From NCBI RefSeq assembly GCF_038003085.1, contig NZ_JBBOOM010000001.1, positions 1,612,001 to 1,676,000 of the forward strand: DNA of 64,000 bases, written 5' to 3'. This document shows, piece by piece, positions 36,877 through 44,524 of this stretch (position 1 is the first letter of the stretch; every line of letters begins with the position of its first letter). The stretch comes from Psychrobacillus sp. FSL K6-2836. Its GTDB lineage: Bacteria; Bacillota; Bacilli; Bacillales_A; Planococcaceae. The translations under genes and the position numbers were made by a program. Under the pieces are notes generated by a model that was not told where the DNA came from, ran no database searches, and was given only the letters and a program-made list of their open reading frames with translations.

Positions 36877-36935
36877 TTTTACGTCACCTCAGTTAGTTAG
36901 ATTAACTCTCATTATCTCATAATAGAATGCAAAGA

Positions 36936-36961
36936 AGAACCTCTCCAATTAGAGAGGTTCT
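36936..36961 (-). terminator. Hairpin after the long YflT protein
   Basis: AGAACCTCTC / GAGAGGTTCT perfect stem with a six-base loop, near the stop at 36978; the T run on the minus strand is interrupted. Confidence 0.65.
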
Positions 36962-36977
36962 ATTAGTTTAGTGGAAT

Positions 36978-37820
36978 TTAATACAGTCGATTAGTTGGAG
37001 GGATATCATCTAGTTTCTTTTGATACTCCAATTTCTCTTCATATTGATCATGAGAAAGTCTTTCCTCTTCTTCCTCAATTACCGTTTCACTCCCATACGC
37101 TGCAGGACCTAGATTCGGATCGACGCCTGGCGATTGCGTGCCATATGTTCTTTCTTCTGTCATAACATTTTCATCAATCTTCGGACGAGACTCTCTAACT
37201 ACTCTATCTTCCTGCATAGAGTGTCCAATATGATCCTCTTCACGAGCTAAGTATGGATCGGTTGAAAAGGTCTCCCCACGTGCGAAGCGATCCTGAGGTT
37301 CATCAAAGCGGCTATCTGTATCATTTACAAACTTATTATTGGATGGTGTGAATCCCTGCTCCTTAGCATACTCACTAATCGGTTCTTCGTTTTCCATAAA
37401 ACGATTTTGTACCATATCTGTGCCAACTGTATCTGTATATTCTTGTTCAAACTCATTTTCATGGGTACCGTACATCGGTTCATCGTTAAACGTTAGGACA
37501 TCTGTGTAGAGGACAATACTTCCTCTTGCCACTTCTCCTGCATATCTTGCTCTTTCCTCTTCACTTAAATCTAATTTTCTTAGTCCTTCTGCTATTGCAT
37601 CTTCTCCAGTAAACCAGGATTTGAACTTATCCATTAATGTTCCAGTCTCATGTGTAGAAACTTCTGAATGACGACTAAGTGTATTTAAATGTGCATTTTC
37701 AGTTGAGATTACATGTATATCACTTTCTGTATAACCCTGATTTTGTAGGCCTTCCAATTTTTCATACATTTCTTCTTCCGTACGAGCAATTTCAATTCGT
37801 CTATTCGATTCAATGTTCAT
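36978..37820 (-). CDS. YflT-domain stress protein with long acidic tail
   Basis: Protein of 280 residues. The N-terminal 105 residues are a YflT domain (EEMYEKLEGLQNQGYTESDI in part, DKFKSWFTGED, ARGSIVLYTDV). The remaining 175 residues are strongly acidic and low in hydrophobics and probably disordered (DSRFDEPQDRFARGETFST). Sequence ends in PPTNRLY. The ATG has GAGGAGG upstream. A sigma-B-type promoter lies 39 bp before it, fitting a general stress role. The tail is much longer than in the paralogue at 20813. Function is not known. Confidence 0.85.
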   Translation of the reverse strand: MNIESNRRIEIARTEEEMYEKLEGLQNQGYTESDIHVISTENAHLNTLSRHSEVSTHETGTLMDKFKSWFTGEDAIAEGLRKLDLSEEERARYAGEVARGSIVLYTDVLTFNDEPMYGTHENEFEQEYTDTVGTDMVQNRFMENEEPISEYAKEQGFTPSNNKFVNDTDSRFDEPQDRFARGETFSTDPYLAREEDHIGHSMQEDRVVRESRPKIDENVMTEERTYGTQSPGVDPNLGPAAYGSETVIEEEEERLSHDQYEEKLEYQKKLDDIPPTNRLY

Positions 37821-37858
37821 GGTGTTGCCTCCTCAAAGTTTTTAGTCTTATTCTTTAC

Positions 37859-37885
37859 TTACCCCCCTTAAGATAGAACCTAAAC
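37859..37885 (-). promoter_or_regulatory. Sigma-B-type promoter of the long YflT gene
   Basis: On the minus strand GTTTAG, 15-bp spacer, GGGTAA. Position fits a start about 30 bp upstream of the gene. Confidence 0.6.
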
Positions 37886-37965
37886 ACAATAAAGCTAATG
37901 TTAATCACTTTGTAATGAAAAAGTAATTATTCCAGCCCAACACCATAACGAGAAAAGCGTAAGCT

Positions 37966-38227
37966 CTCTTTTAGGACAAAACCTGTTTCTATCGATTTCA
38001 AAGTGCTTTGAACAGACAGGTCGCTAAATTATTACCGAGTGAATTTTAAAAGATGCTGGTCGTCACACTTCTATAATCCTTAGGAATAGGTTCGTGCATT
38101 TTTAGATAACTAGAGAAAAGATACTTTCCTATTCAATGAGTAAGCTCTCGAAGATGCAATTTCGTTCGCTATTTTGCTTCTTTATGGGACAAACACTTAC
38201 TACTTCTCATTATTTCCACTAGTATCT
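37966..38227 (+). repeat. Dispersed repeat, copy 1 (partner at 62803)
   Basis: No gene is seen in 37821-38287. Blocks such as CAAAACCTGTTTCTATCG, TTACCGAG, GATAACTAGAGAAAAG, ACTTTCCTATTCA and CGAAGATGCAATTTCGTTCG recur in the same order at 62803-63178. The copies are diverged, and the partner has a 99-bp module where this one reads ATGAGTAAGCTCT. Function unknown. Confidence 0.7.
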
Positions 38228-38235
38228 TATACTTC

Positions 38236-38282
38236 TAGAAAAAAAGCCTCAAGAAACGATTCCAACGTCTCTCAAGGCTTTT
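38236..38282 (-). terminator. Terminator of the YusW-like lipoprotein gene
   Basis: On the minus strand AAGCCTTGAGAGACG pairs over 15 bases (with three G-U pairs) with CGTTTCTTGAGGCTT, followed by seven T. Confidence 0.85.
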
Positions 38283-38287
38283 ATCTA

Positions 38288-38725
38288 TTATTTTCTATCA
38301 TTAAATTCTTGCGTATCTCCGTCAGAAAATTCTACTTCTAACTCGAATTCAGTATACTCCTCTACTCCAAATGCTTGAGTAACCTTTTCGATCACTTCAT
38401 CCTTACTCATATCTTTTGTTAGGCCAAGTTCTTTAAAGATTGGTTCCAACTCTGCATAGGCATCATCGCCTGTAAGATTTATGGATTCTAATTGGTTAAC
38501 GTACTCCGCCTCTGTTTCTGAAATATCAATATCAAAAGAAGCATCAATTGCATCCTTTTGATCTGCCGTATCTACATCCAATTCAAATGACTGAAAACCA
38601 AATTCACTTTGAGCAGCGTCCTTATCAGGTGCTTCGGTCACTTCTTCCTTATCTCCACAAGCCCCTAATAATAGGACAGTTGAGATAAGAGCAATACCAA
38701 GTAATGGAAATTTTTTTATTCTCAT
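38288..38725 (-). CDS. YusW-like lipoprotein
   Basis: Lipoprotein of 145 residues. The signal peptide ends in the lipobox LLGAC with Cys23. The acidic mature part carries the YusW domain pattern (FQSFELDVDTADQKDAIDAS in part, and FELEVEFSDGDTQEF at the end). The ATG at 38725 is used because the longer frame's ATG lies within the ribosome site AAGGAGTG. The protein should sit on the outer face of the membrane. YusW-domain proteins have no known function. It is flanked by stress-type small genes. Confidence 0.82.
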   Translation of the reverse strand: MRIKKFPLLGIALISTVLLLGACGDKEEVTEAPDKDAAQSEFGFQSFELDVDTADQKDAIDASFDIDISETEAEYVNQLESINLTGDDAYAELEPIFKELGLTKDMSKDEVIEKVTQAFGVEEYTEFELEVEFSDGDTQEFNDRK

Positions 38726-38808
38726 TATGCAACACTCCTTCATTTCATGATAACTTTACCACTTAAATTATCACCATTGTTTAGCGAAAATAAACAACTC
38801 ATGGAAAA

Positions 38809-39036
38809 TTATCCTGGATAACGCTCTTCACTCGCAGAGGTAGATTTAGTACCTCGCTTATCTTTTTCATCCTTCACCTTTTCATTTAACTCTTCTACCG
38901 GGATTGGATCAACTGTCTTCATATCCTCATCCTTATCAAAAATACTTTCTTTTTCAGTATTTAATAGATCAGGATTATCCATAATACGTCCTGAAATATC
39001 TTGTTTTTCTTTGTCATCTTGGTGTTTTTTTGACAT
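38809..39036 (-). CDS. Small charged hypothetical protein
   Basis: Protein of 75 residues, very rich in Asp, Glu and Lys, with no predicted membrane segment (KKHQDDKEKQDISGRIMDN in part). I do not recognise the family. AAAGGGGAG precedes the ATG at a good distance, and a sigma-B-like promoter (GTTTAG, 14 bp, GGATAA on the minus strand, 39070-39095) lies 34 bp upstream. These two features support a real gene. It is divergent from the 64-residue protein gene at 39173, suggesting a shared stress-control region. It is probably disordered. Confidence 0.7.
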   Translation of the reverse strand: MSKKHQDDKEKQDISGRIMDNPDLLNTEKESIFDKDEDMKTVDPIPVEELNEKVKDEKDKRGTKSTSASEERYPG

Positions 39037-39069
39037 TGTACCACTCCCCTTTAATATGTTTTAAATTGT

Positions 39070-39135
39070 TTATCCTTTTATATCAATTACTAAACATCAG
39101 CCAATCGATAGTTTAATATCCAAAAATGTGGGAAA
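39070..39135. promoter_or_regulatory. Divergent sigma-B-like promoter pair
   Basis: Minus strand: GTTTAG-N14-GGATAA (39070-39095). Plus strand: GTTTAA-N13-GGGAAA (39111-39135). Each points to a small gene with a good ribosome site. Confidence 0.5.
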
Positions 39136-39172
39136 ACAATTTATAACAAAATAATATAAGGAGGAAACTATT

Positions 39173-39367
39173 ATGAATAAAAACAAAATGGCACTAGCTG
39201 CACTAGGTGTTGGAGCAGCATTTTTAATGAGAAATAAAGGATCACGGGATAAACTAGCTAAACAATTTGATAGCTTTACTAATACTCCTATCCGTGGAAC
39301 GAAAGCAGATAAAACAGCTACTAGCTCAACAAAGGGCAAGAATATTTTAGGTGGATTGTTTAATTAG
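39173..39367 (+). CDS. Small protein with N-terminal hydrophobic segment
   Basis: Protein of 64 residues. A short hydrophobic stretch (ALAALGVGAAFLM) is followed by a basic and polar tail (RNKGSRDKLAKQF). AAGGAGGAAA precedes the ATG, and a sigma-B-like promoter is upstream. It looks like small YtxH-type or single-helix stress proteins but I cannot assign a family. It is a single gene followed by a MITE-like element rather than a clear terminator of its own; the element's first hairpin could serve as one. Confidence 0.65.
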   Translation: MNKNKMALAALGVGAAFLMRNKGSRDKLAKQFDSFTNTPIRGTKADKTATSSTKGKNILGGLFN

Positions 39368-39441
39368 ATTGGTTTTTTAAATACTTGTTTTGGATTATTA
39401 AATGAGTCGTAGCGACAGGAACTTACTTATCATTATTTATA

Positions 39442-39690
39442 TAGAGGCTGGGACAGAACCCCAAAACAGCATTTTTCTCTGTGAGAAAAATGCTGTTTTT
39501 TCGCTGTGCACAAAATTGATTTCCATTCCAGGGACGCTTTCCACGGGCGTGGCCTGAGCCTGTAGTCTCAGGCGGGACGCTATTCCCGTAGGAGTCGCCC
39601 CTCCATTTCAATCAATTTTATTAAATATCCATTATTTAGTTAAGGTTTTCCCTTATCCAATAAAATTTCTACTTCTGTCCCTACCTCTTT
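39442..39690 (+). repeat. MITE-like repeat element, copy 2
   Basis: 249-bp element highly similar to the one at 31895 over its whole length. Ends are AGAGGCTGGGACAGAA (39443-39458) and, inverted, AGAGGTAGGGACAGAA. The AAAACAGCATTTTTC hairpin and the GC-rich core are the same. Terminal repeats differ from copy 1 at a few bases, but both copies keep their own pairing. No open frame. Confidence 0.82.
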
Positions 39691-39754
39691 TACATGTGGT
39701 GCTAAAACAAATACTGTAGAAATTCTATATGGCGAGATACTTTACATCCTGAAA

Positions 39755-39870
39755 ATAATATTAGTTGTGCGGAGTGGAGGCGGCGACTCCCAGGGGAAAA
39801 GCGAGTGGGAGAGACTACAGGCTCGACCCGTGCCCCCAGGAAAGCGTCCGCCGTAACGGAGAACAACGGC
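39755..39870 (-). repeat. Diverged core repeat in reverse orientation
   Basis: GCGGAGTGGAGGCGGCGACTCC to CAGGAAAGCGTCCGCCGTAACGGA region, matching the reverse complement of the MITE-like core (ACTACAGGCTC and GGAAAGCGTCC blocks shared), but without the outer hairpin and terminal repeats. Confidence 0.6.
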
Positions 39871-39889
39871 TACGAAGTAGACATAAAAA

Positions 39890-39934
39890 TAAAGCAGTTC
39901 AAATTTTACTCATCGTAAAATTTGAACTGCTTTT
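39890..39934 (-). terminator. Terminator of the SEC-C protein gene
   Basis: AAAGCAGTTCAAATTTTAC / GTAAAATTTGAACTGCTTT perfect 19-bp stem with a five-base loop. Confidence 0.88.
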
Positions 39935-39977
39935 AATTTTGAGGTGGGTTTTGTCCCATCCTCCTTTTATACTTAAA

Positions 39978-40964
39978 CTATTTTCCTCTGTAATACTCTG
40001 TTAAATCGTTATAGTACTTATTTAGAGAAGAGGTGGAAACTTCAAATGTCTCTGCAATTTCTTTTATCGTCATATCAAATGGTTCAAATAATCCATTTTC
40101 TTGACCAAATCTAATGGCTCCGGCAGCAATTGCAACTTCCTTACGCGCATTTGGCTGTTGCTCCACTAAATAATCTTCCACTATTTCTATAAACTTGCCA
40201 TATTCACGATTATTTTTCTCCAGGAAATCTATGGCTACTTGTAATACTCCGACTTCAAAGTGTGTATACTCTCCACCCTCATAGCCATTTTGTCCAAGCA
40301 ATTTCCATAAGGTTGCTCCCAAGTCCTTGAGAAAGGCTGAAGCTGATAGTGTCTCTTTTGTTCCAAATTGTTTTTCTATATTATCAAAAACTTCCTGATG
40401 ATCAACCGGGAAGAAAACTAAGCTAGAAATAGCTAAATAATGATTTTCTTTGTTAGAGCCATCTGGCAAGATGAAACAGTATACATGAACTCCAACAGGT
40501 ACGGGTTTATCACTTTCTCGTCTAAGCAAAATGCTCTCTTTCGTGAGTATATGGGATACCGTCATATAGTTCTCATCTACTTCTACCACTTTCCCAATGA
40601 AAACCGATGGATTTTGCCATTGACTCAGAACATTTAGTGTTGAAGGTCGTACCATTTTTTTCTTTTGCTTTTCAAGATAGCCTAACCATATCTCCTGTTT
40701 ATAATGGAAGAAGAACTCATCCATTACGATGGCTTCAATCATTTCTAAATCTAAATAGTCACCTATCGTTTTGCTCCAATCACGCACAAGATCTGCGTAT
40801 TCTTCCATATCCTTACGCTCTGGATAGTGGTCATAAAAAGATTGTAATATTCGTTCCAATTCTTCGGTTTGTACCTCTTCTATTGAATCAGTCTGCTTTG
40901 ACTCACAGCACTTTTTGTATTTTTTTCCACTACCACATGGACAAGGATCATTTCGACCTACCAT
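39978..40964 (-). CDS. SEC-C motif protein with C-terminal helix-turn-helix
   Basis: Protein of 328 residues. The N-terminal GRNDPCPCGSGKKYKKCC is a zinc-binding SEC-C motif, as at the end of SecA. The middle is a long unnamed domain. The C-terminal 35 residues (FDMTIKEIAETFEVSTSSLN in part) form a helix-turn-helix. Such end-to-end joining is seen in uncharacterised Bacillales proteins. ATG 40964 is used, since the GTG at 40973 overlaps the AGAAGGA ribosome site. Nucleic-acid binding is likely; the role is unknown. Confidence 0.82.
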   Translation of the reverse strand: MVGRNDPCPCGSGKKYKKCCESKQTDSIEEVQTEELERILQSFYDHYPERKDMEEYADLVRDWSKTIGDYLDLEMIEAIVMDEFFFHYKQEIWLGYLEKQKKKMVRPSTLNVLSQWQNPSVFIGKVVEVDENYMTVSHILTKESILLRRESDKPVPVGVHVYCFILPDGSNKENHYLAISSLVFFPVDHQEVFDNIEKQFGTKETLSASAFLKDLGATLWKLLGQNGYEGGEYTHFEVGVLQVAIDFLEKNNREYGKFIEIVEDYLVEQQPNARKEVAIAAGAIRFGQENGLFEPFDMTIKEIAETFEVSTSSLNKYYNDLTEYYRGK

Positions 40965-41174
40965 ACTTAACACTTCCTTCTCTTTTGGTAAGTGCTTATT
41001 TTAACATGAAAGTAAGAGGAATTTAAGGTTTAGCCTAAAATAGATACGAAAATACACAACAGTTTTATAAATATTTCAAAAAATATCATGCAAATCTTAG
41101 TGTATCTAAGATTTCCTTAGGAAAATAGGGTATACTTAACATAGGAGTCTGTAAATGTTGAGGAGGTATGGAAT

Positions 41175-41603
41175 ATGTCAGTCGCTAGCGAAGCGTCTCA
41201 AGTGAACTTAGATTTTCTTATTAATGATTTAGGTCTCAAGCAAGTGTCGAATACAGCCTTGTTCCGTAAAGGGAATATTTTAGTTCTATCCCCATCTGTT
41301 CAAAACAAATCGAATACGTTCGAATTAGGTGAATCCCTAATGAAAAAGTTCAATCCTGAAACAGACGAAGGTTACTTATTAATACGTATAAAAGAAAAAT
41401 TTTTGATGGCTAAACTACACCCATTTCAACGCAAAATGATGACAAAAGATACGGAAAAGAGTACTAAAAGCAAACCATCTTTTTGGAAATTTAATGTAAT
41501 AGAGTCCATCATTCCACGCATAGAAAATAGTGGTGATCGTGAGTTAACCTACAAAATTCAAGCCCCTACTAAGAAACAACTTATCACCTTTTTCAACAAA
41601 TAG
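41175..41603 (+). CDS. Hypothetical protein, 142 residues
   Basis: Unrecognised soluble protein. It is basic, with a predicted alpha/beta N-terminal half (NLDFLINDLGLKQVSNTALF in part) and a lysine-rich middle (KDTEKSTKSKPSF). It has no cysteine and no membrane segment. GAGGAGG lies eight bases before the ATG, and a T-rich terminator hairpin follows, so the gene appears real and monocistronic. Codon use is like its neighbours. No function is proposed. Confidence 0.65.
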   Translation: MSVASEASQVNLDFLINDLGLKQVSNTALFRKGNILVLSPSVQNKSNTFELGESLMKKFNPETDEGYLLIRIKEKFLMAKLHPFQRKMMTKDTEKSTKSKPSFWKFNVIESIIPRIENSGDRELTYKIQAPTKKQLITFFNK

Positions 41604-41612
41604 TAAAAATGC

Positions 41613-41654
41613 TCAAGTACTTGGAAAGTTGAAACCATGTACTTGAATTTTTTT
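41613..41654 (+). terminator. Terminator of the 142-residue protein gene
   Basis: TCAAGTAC / GTACTTGA stem with an 18-base loop and a run of seven T. Confidence 0.65.
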
Positions 41655-41701
41655 GCTTTTTTTCAAATTCTTCTAATAATATTTTGTGAAGAAGTAATTT
41701 T

Positions 41702-41944
41702 ATGATTACGAAAAAGTCTCATGGTATTCTTACCCATAAACTTATTTTGGTTTATCTTATATTATCTTTACTACTATGTCATCTATTCAGCTACTATAAC
41801 GAGGTTAAATTAGACCTTAGAATTGTACCTTTTATTATTGGAAGTTGATATTTTAGGCAGGGTCCTATTCTAGTATTCGTTATCATCCTATTACGTATCC
41901 ATTATGGTGTAGATTTTGGTTTTTACCTTGGAACGATTGTCTAA
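41702..41944 (+). pseudogene. Fragment of a 5TM-LYT-type membrane sensor
   Basis: My translation gives an 80-codon frame broken by a TGA at 41846. It reads LDLRIVPFIIGS, stop, then YFRQGPILVFVIILLRI and HYGVDFGFYLGTIV, ending in TAA. This is the N-terminal pattern of the 5TM-5TMR_LYT sensor domain (DLRxVP, then LR and GF). The rest of the sensor protein is missing. There is no clear ribosome site. It lies in a 695-bp gap without intact genes. Confidence 0.65.
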
Positions 41945-42110
41945 TCTTTTAAACGTAATAATACTGGGTTAGATATTATAGAAAACAGAAACTTAGTATC
42001 ATTTTAATAACACGAGCTTACTACATAGGGAAAATATTTCTCTATGTTTTTTATTTACAAAGTAGTAGATAAATATAAAAGTGTTGATTTTTAATGGATT
42101 AATTTTTCTT

Positions 42111-42182
42111 TTTGCAAGTAAATCACCTTTGAGAGCAAGTAAAAACCAAATGAACGTAACTCACTTGCAAGAGCAAGTAAAT
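42111..42182. repeat. Short repeat cluster of GCAAGTAAA
   Basis: GCAAGTAAA occurs at 42115, 42136 and 42174, the first two 21 bp apart, and an ACTTGC / GCAAGT dyad lies near 42165-42179. The gap 41945-42298 otherwise contains no gene. Confidence 0.5.
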
Positions 42183-42298
42183 GGTTATGTAGAATTACTT
42201 TCTCACTTAATCTTCTGCAAAATCCAATTCCTCCTGTTTAAATGAACTGAAATTAGCCATATTAAGATGGATCGAATAATGGAAAGGAGAGATTTTGT

Positions 42299-42454
42299 AT
42301 GGGAAGAGACAATAAGCAGGGTAAAAGTAACAACAAAGATTCACTACCTCAAACGCCTAAAAATTTAAAAATCAAACCAAGTGACATTCGAGAAGAATTT
42401 GCCAAGGAATTTGAAGAACTTGAAAAAACTAATCCGAAAGCAAAAAGAAAATAA
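42299..42454 (+). CDS. YfhD-like small protein
   Basis: Small ORF of 51 residues. The segment SLPQTPKNLK followed by a charged helix (REEFAKEFEELEKTN) resembles YfhD-family small hydrophilic proteins of Bacillus, which begin MGR and contain LPQxPKN. AAAGGAGA precedes the ATG at a good distance. No membrane segment. YfhD has no known function. A hairpin follows at 42469. The gene is convergent with ptsI. Confidence 0.72.
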   Translation: MGRDNKQGKSNNKDSLPQTPKNLKIKPSDIREEFAKEFEELEKTNPKAKRK

Positions 42455-42468
42455 GCCTCATGAATAAA

Positions 42469-42492
42469 CCCACTCAGATCATCTTGAGTGGG
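42469..42492. terminator. Hairpin between the YfhD-like gene and ptsI
   Basis: CCCACTCA / TGAGTGGG perfect stem with an eight-base loop, between convergent genes. T runs are weak. Confidence 0.65.
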
Positions 42493-42514
42493 CATTCATG
42501 AAGCTTTTAATCTA

Positions 42515-44233
42515 TTAAACTTCTAGGGTTTCTTTTACATATTGCTTCACTTGCTCGGAAGTTTGCATAGACAGCGCCTTTTCCGCAAGCTGTTTCATCT
42601 CCACTTGCGTCAGCTGATTGATCTGGCTTCTAGCTTTTAGCATAGAAGGAGCACTCATAGAGAACTCATCTAACCCCAAGCCAATCAATAATGGAATGGC
42701 AATTGAATCTCCTGCCATCTCCCCACACATACCCGCCCATTTCCCTTGGGAATGCGCAGCTTCGATAACCATTTTAACTAATCGTAAAATAGCTGGATGA
42801 TAAGGCTGATATAAATAGGCAACTGATTCGTTCATTCTATCTGCAGCCATCGTATATTGGATTAAATCATTTGTTCCAACACTAAAAAAGTCCACTTCTT
42901 TGGCAAATTGATCAGCTAGTATTGCTGTCGAAGGAATTTCTACCATAATACCAACTTCAATATGATCGGATACTAATGTACCTTCCTGCTGAAGCTGAGC
43001 TTTTTCTTCTAGTAATAGTTTTTTTGCTTCTCTGAATTCCTCCAGAGTCGCAATCATTGGGAACATTATTTTAAGATTACCGAAATTACTTGCACGTAGT
43101 AAAGCACGAAGTTGAGTTCTGAAAATTGTTTGTTCCTCTAAGCAAAGACGAATTGCTCGGAAACCAAGAAATGGATTCATTTCTTCTGGAAGATTTAAAT
43201 ATGGGAGTTGCTTGTCCCCTCCAATATCCAATGTTCGAACAACCACGGGCTTATCACCCATTTGTTCAAGCACTTGCTTATATGCTTGGAACTGTTCTTC
43301 CTCTGTTGGTAAGGAATCTCGTTCCATATACAAAAACTCGGTACGATAAAGCCCGACTCCTTCTCCACCATTTTCAAGTACACTTTCTACGTCTTTTGGT
43401 GTTCCGATGTTTGCAGCTACTTCCACATGTATACCATCCAATGTGATAGTTTGTTTATCTTTCAGCAATGAGAGCTCCTTCTTCTCAGCTTCTTGTTCAT
43501 TTCTTTTTGCTACATAGCTCTCAATAACATCGTTTGGAGGATTTATAAGTACTTCACCATTATCTCCGTCCACAACGATCAAATCTCCTTGTTTAATAGC
43601 AGATGTAGCTTTTTTTGTACCAACAACAGCAGGGATCTCTAATGAGCGAGCCATAATAGCTGAATGGGACGTGCGGCCTCCCATATCTGTTGTAAATCCT
43701 TTAGCAAATGCTCTGTTTAGTTGAGCTGTGTCTGAAGGTGCTAAATCTTTGGATATGATAACAACCTCTTCATTGATTGACCCGATATTTGGAATTTCTA
43801 CTCCTAAGAGCTTTGCAATTACTCTCTTCGTTACATCCCTAATATCAGCTGCACGCTCACGCATATACTCATTATCAAGTTGTTCAAACATCACTATTAA
43901 TGTATCGGCAGTTTCCTGTAAAGCAAACTCTGCATTTACTGCTTCCTCGTTTATTTTACCTTCTACTGAACCCAATAATTCAGGGTCACCAAGGACAAGC
44001 AAATGTGCATCAAAAATCGCAGCGTTTTCCGATCCTAAGTCAATCTCAGCACGGTCACGAATCTTTTGCAACTCTAGTTTAGCAGCATCTACTGCCCCAT
44101 GAAATCGAGTAATCTCATCGTCTTTATTAGAAACTGTACTTTTAGTAACAGTTAAATCCGGTTCTATCATCAAAAAGGCTTTACCAATGGCAATACCACT
44201 GGATGCAGCAATTCCTATTAAATTTTCTATCAT
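42515..44233 (-). CDS. ptsI: Phosphoenolpyruvate-protein phosphotransferase (enzyme I)
   Basis: PTS enzyme I of 572 residues, which transfers phosphate from phosphoenolpyruvate to HPr. The phospho-His is His190 in [13 protein letters not shown]. The N-terminal HPr-binding helical part is complete, and the C-terminal PEP-binding barrel has [21 protein letters not shown] and [10 protein letters not shown] with the CGEMAG loop. Its ATG overlaps the ptsH stop by four bases. It is the last gene of the mtl-pts operon. Length and motifs are normal, so it should be active. Confidence 0.97.
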   Translation of the reverse strand: MIENLIGIAASSGIAIGKAFLMIEPDLTVTKSTVSNKDDEITRFHGAVDAAKLELQKIRDRAEIDLGSENAAIFDAHLLVLGDPELLGSVEGKINEEAVNAEFALQETADTLIVMFEQLDNEYMRERAADIRDVTKRVIAKLLGVEIPNIGSINEEVVIISKDLAPSDTAQLNRAFAKGFTTDMGGRTSHSAIMARSLEIPAVVGTKKATSAIKQGDLIVVDGDNGEVLINPPNDVIESYVAKRNEQEAEKKELSLLKDKQTITLDGIHVEVAANIGTPKDVESVLENGGEGVGLYRTEFLYMERDSLPTEEEQFQAYKQVLEQMGDKPVVVRTLDIGGDKQLPYLNLPEEMNPFLGFRAIRLCLEEQTIFRTQLRALLRASNFGNLKIMFPMIATLEEFREAKKLLLEEKAQLQQEGTLVSDHIEVGIMVEIPSTAILADQFAKEVDFFSVGTNDLIQYTMAADRMNESVAYLYQPYHPAILRLVKMVIEAAHSQGKWAGMCGEMAGDSIAIPLLIGLGLDEFSMSAPSMLKARSQINQLTQVEMKQLAEKALSMQTSEQVKQYVKETLEV

Positions 44234-44499
44234 GACTCAATAATCCCCTCAGATTTAAGGAAACTTTCAATGGCCTCCAATGCTTCTTGTTGGTCAGTTC
44301 CTTCAGCGAATATGGAAATACTTCCTCCTTGACCTACACCTAGGGACATAACACCAAGAATAGATTTTAGATTAACTTTTTTTCCTTTATACTCCATGAA
44401 AACATCTGAAACAAACTTTGAAGCGGTTTGAACAAGCCCCGTTGCTGGTCTTGCGTGAATTCCTGATTCTGCTACAACTGTATACGTATGATTTGTCAT
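44230..44499 (-). CDS. ptsH: Phosphocarrier protein HPr
   Basis: HPr of 89 residues. The active His15 lies in SGIHARPA and the regulatory Ser46 in [11 protein letters not shown], both as in Gram-positive HPr; Ser46 is the target of HPr kinase. It carries phosphate from enzyme I to the sugar-specific EIIA proteins, and HPr-Ser-P is the CcpA cofactor. It lies 25 bp after mtlD and overlaps ptsI, so its main promoter should be upstream of mtlA, unless one is hidden inside mtlD. GGGAG precedes the ATG. Confidence 0.97.
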   Translation of the reverse strand: MTNHTYTVVAESGIHARPATGLVQTASKFVSDVFMEYKGKKVNLKSILGVMSLGVGQGGSISIFAEGTDQQEALEAIESFLKSEGIIES

Positions 44500-44524
44500 A
44501 ATAATCTACTCCCTTAAATTGGTT

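Noticed and set aside
39442-39690. MITE-like element as a complete insertion sequence
   Set aside because: It is 249 bp long with no transposase frame, and I could not find a convincing target duplication. It is at most a non-autonomous element.
40607-41026. 139-codon plus-strand open frame
   Set aside because: Antisense to the SEC-C protein gene and extends through its start region, with no ribosome site.
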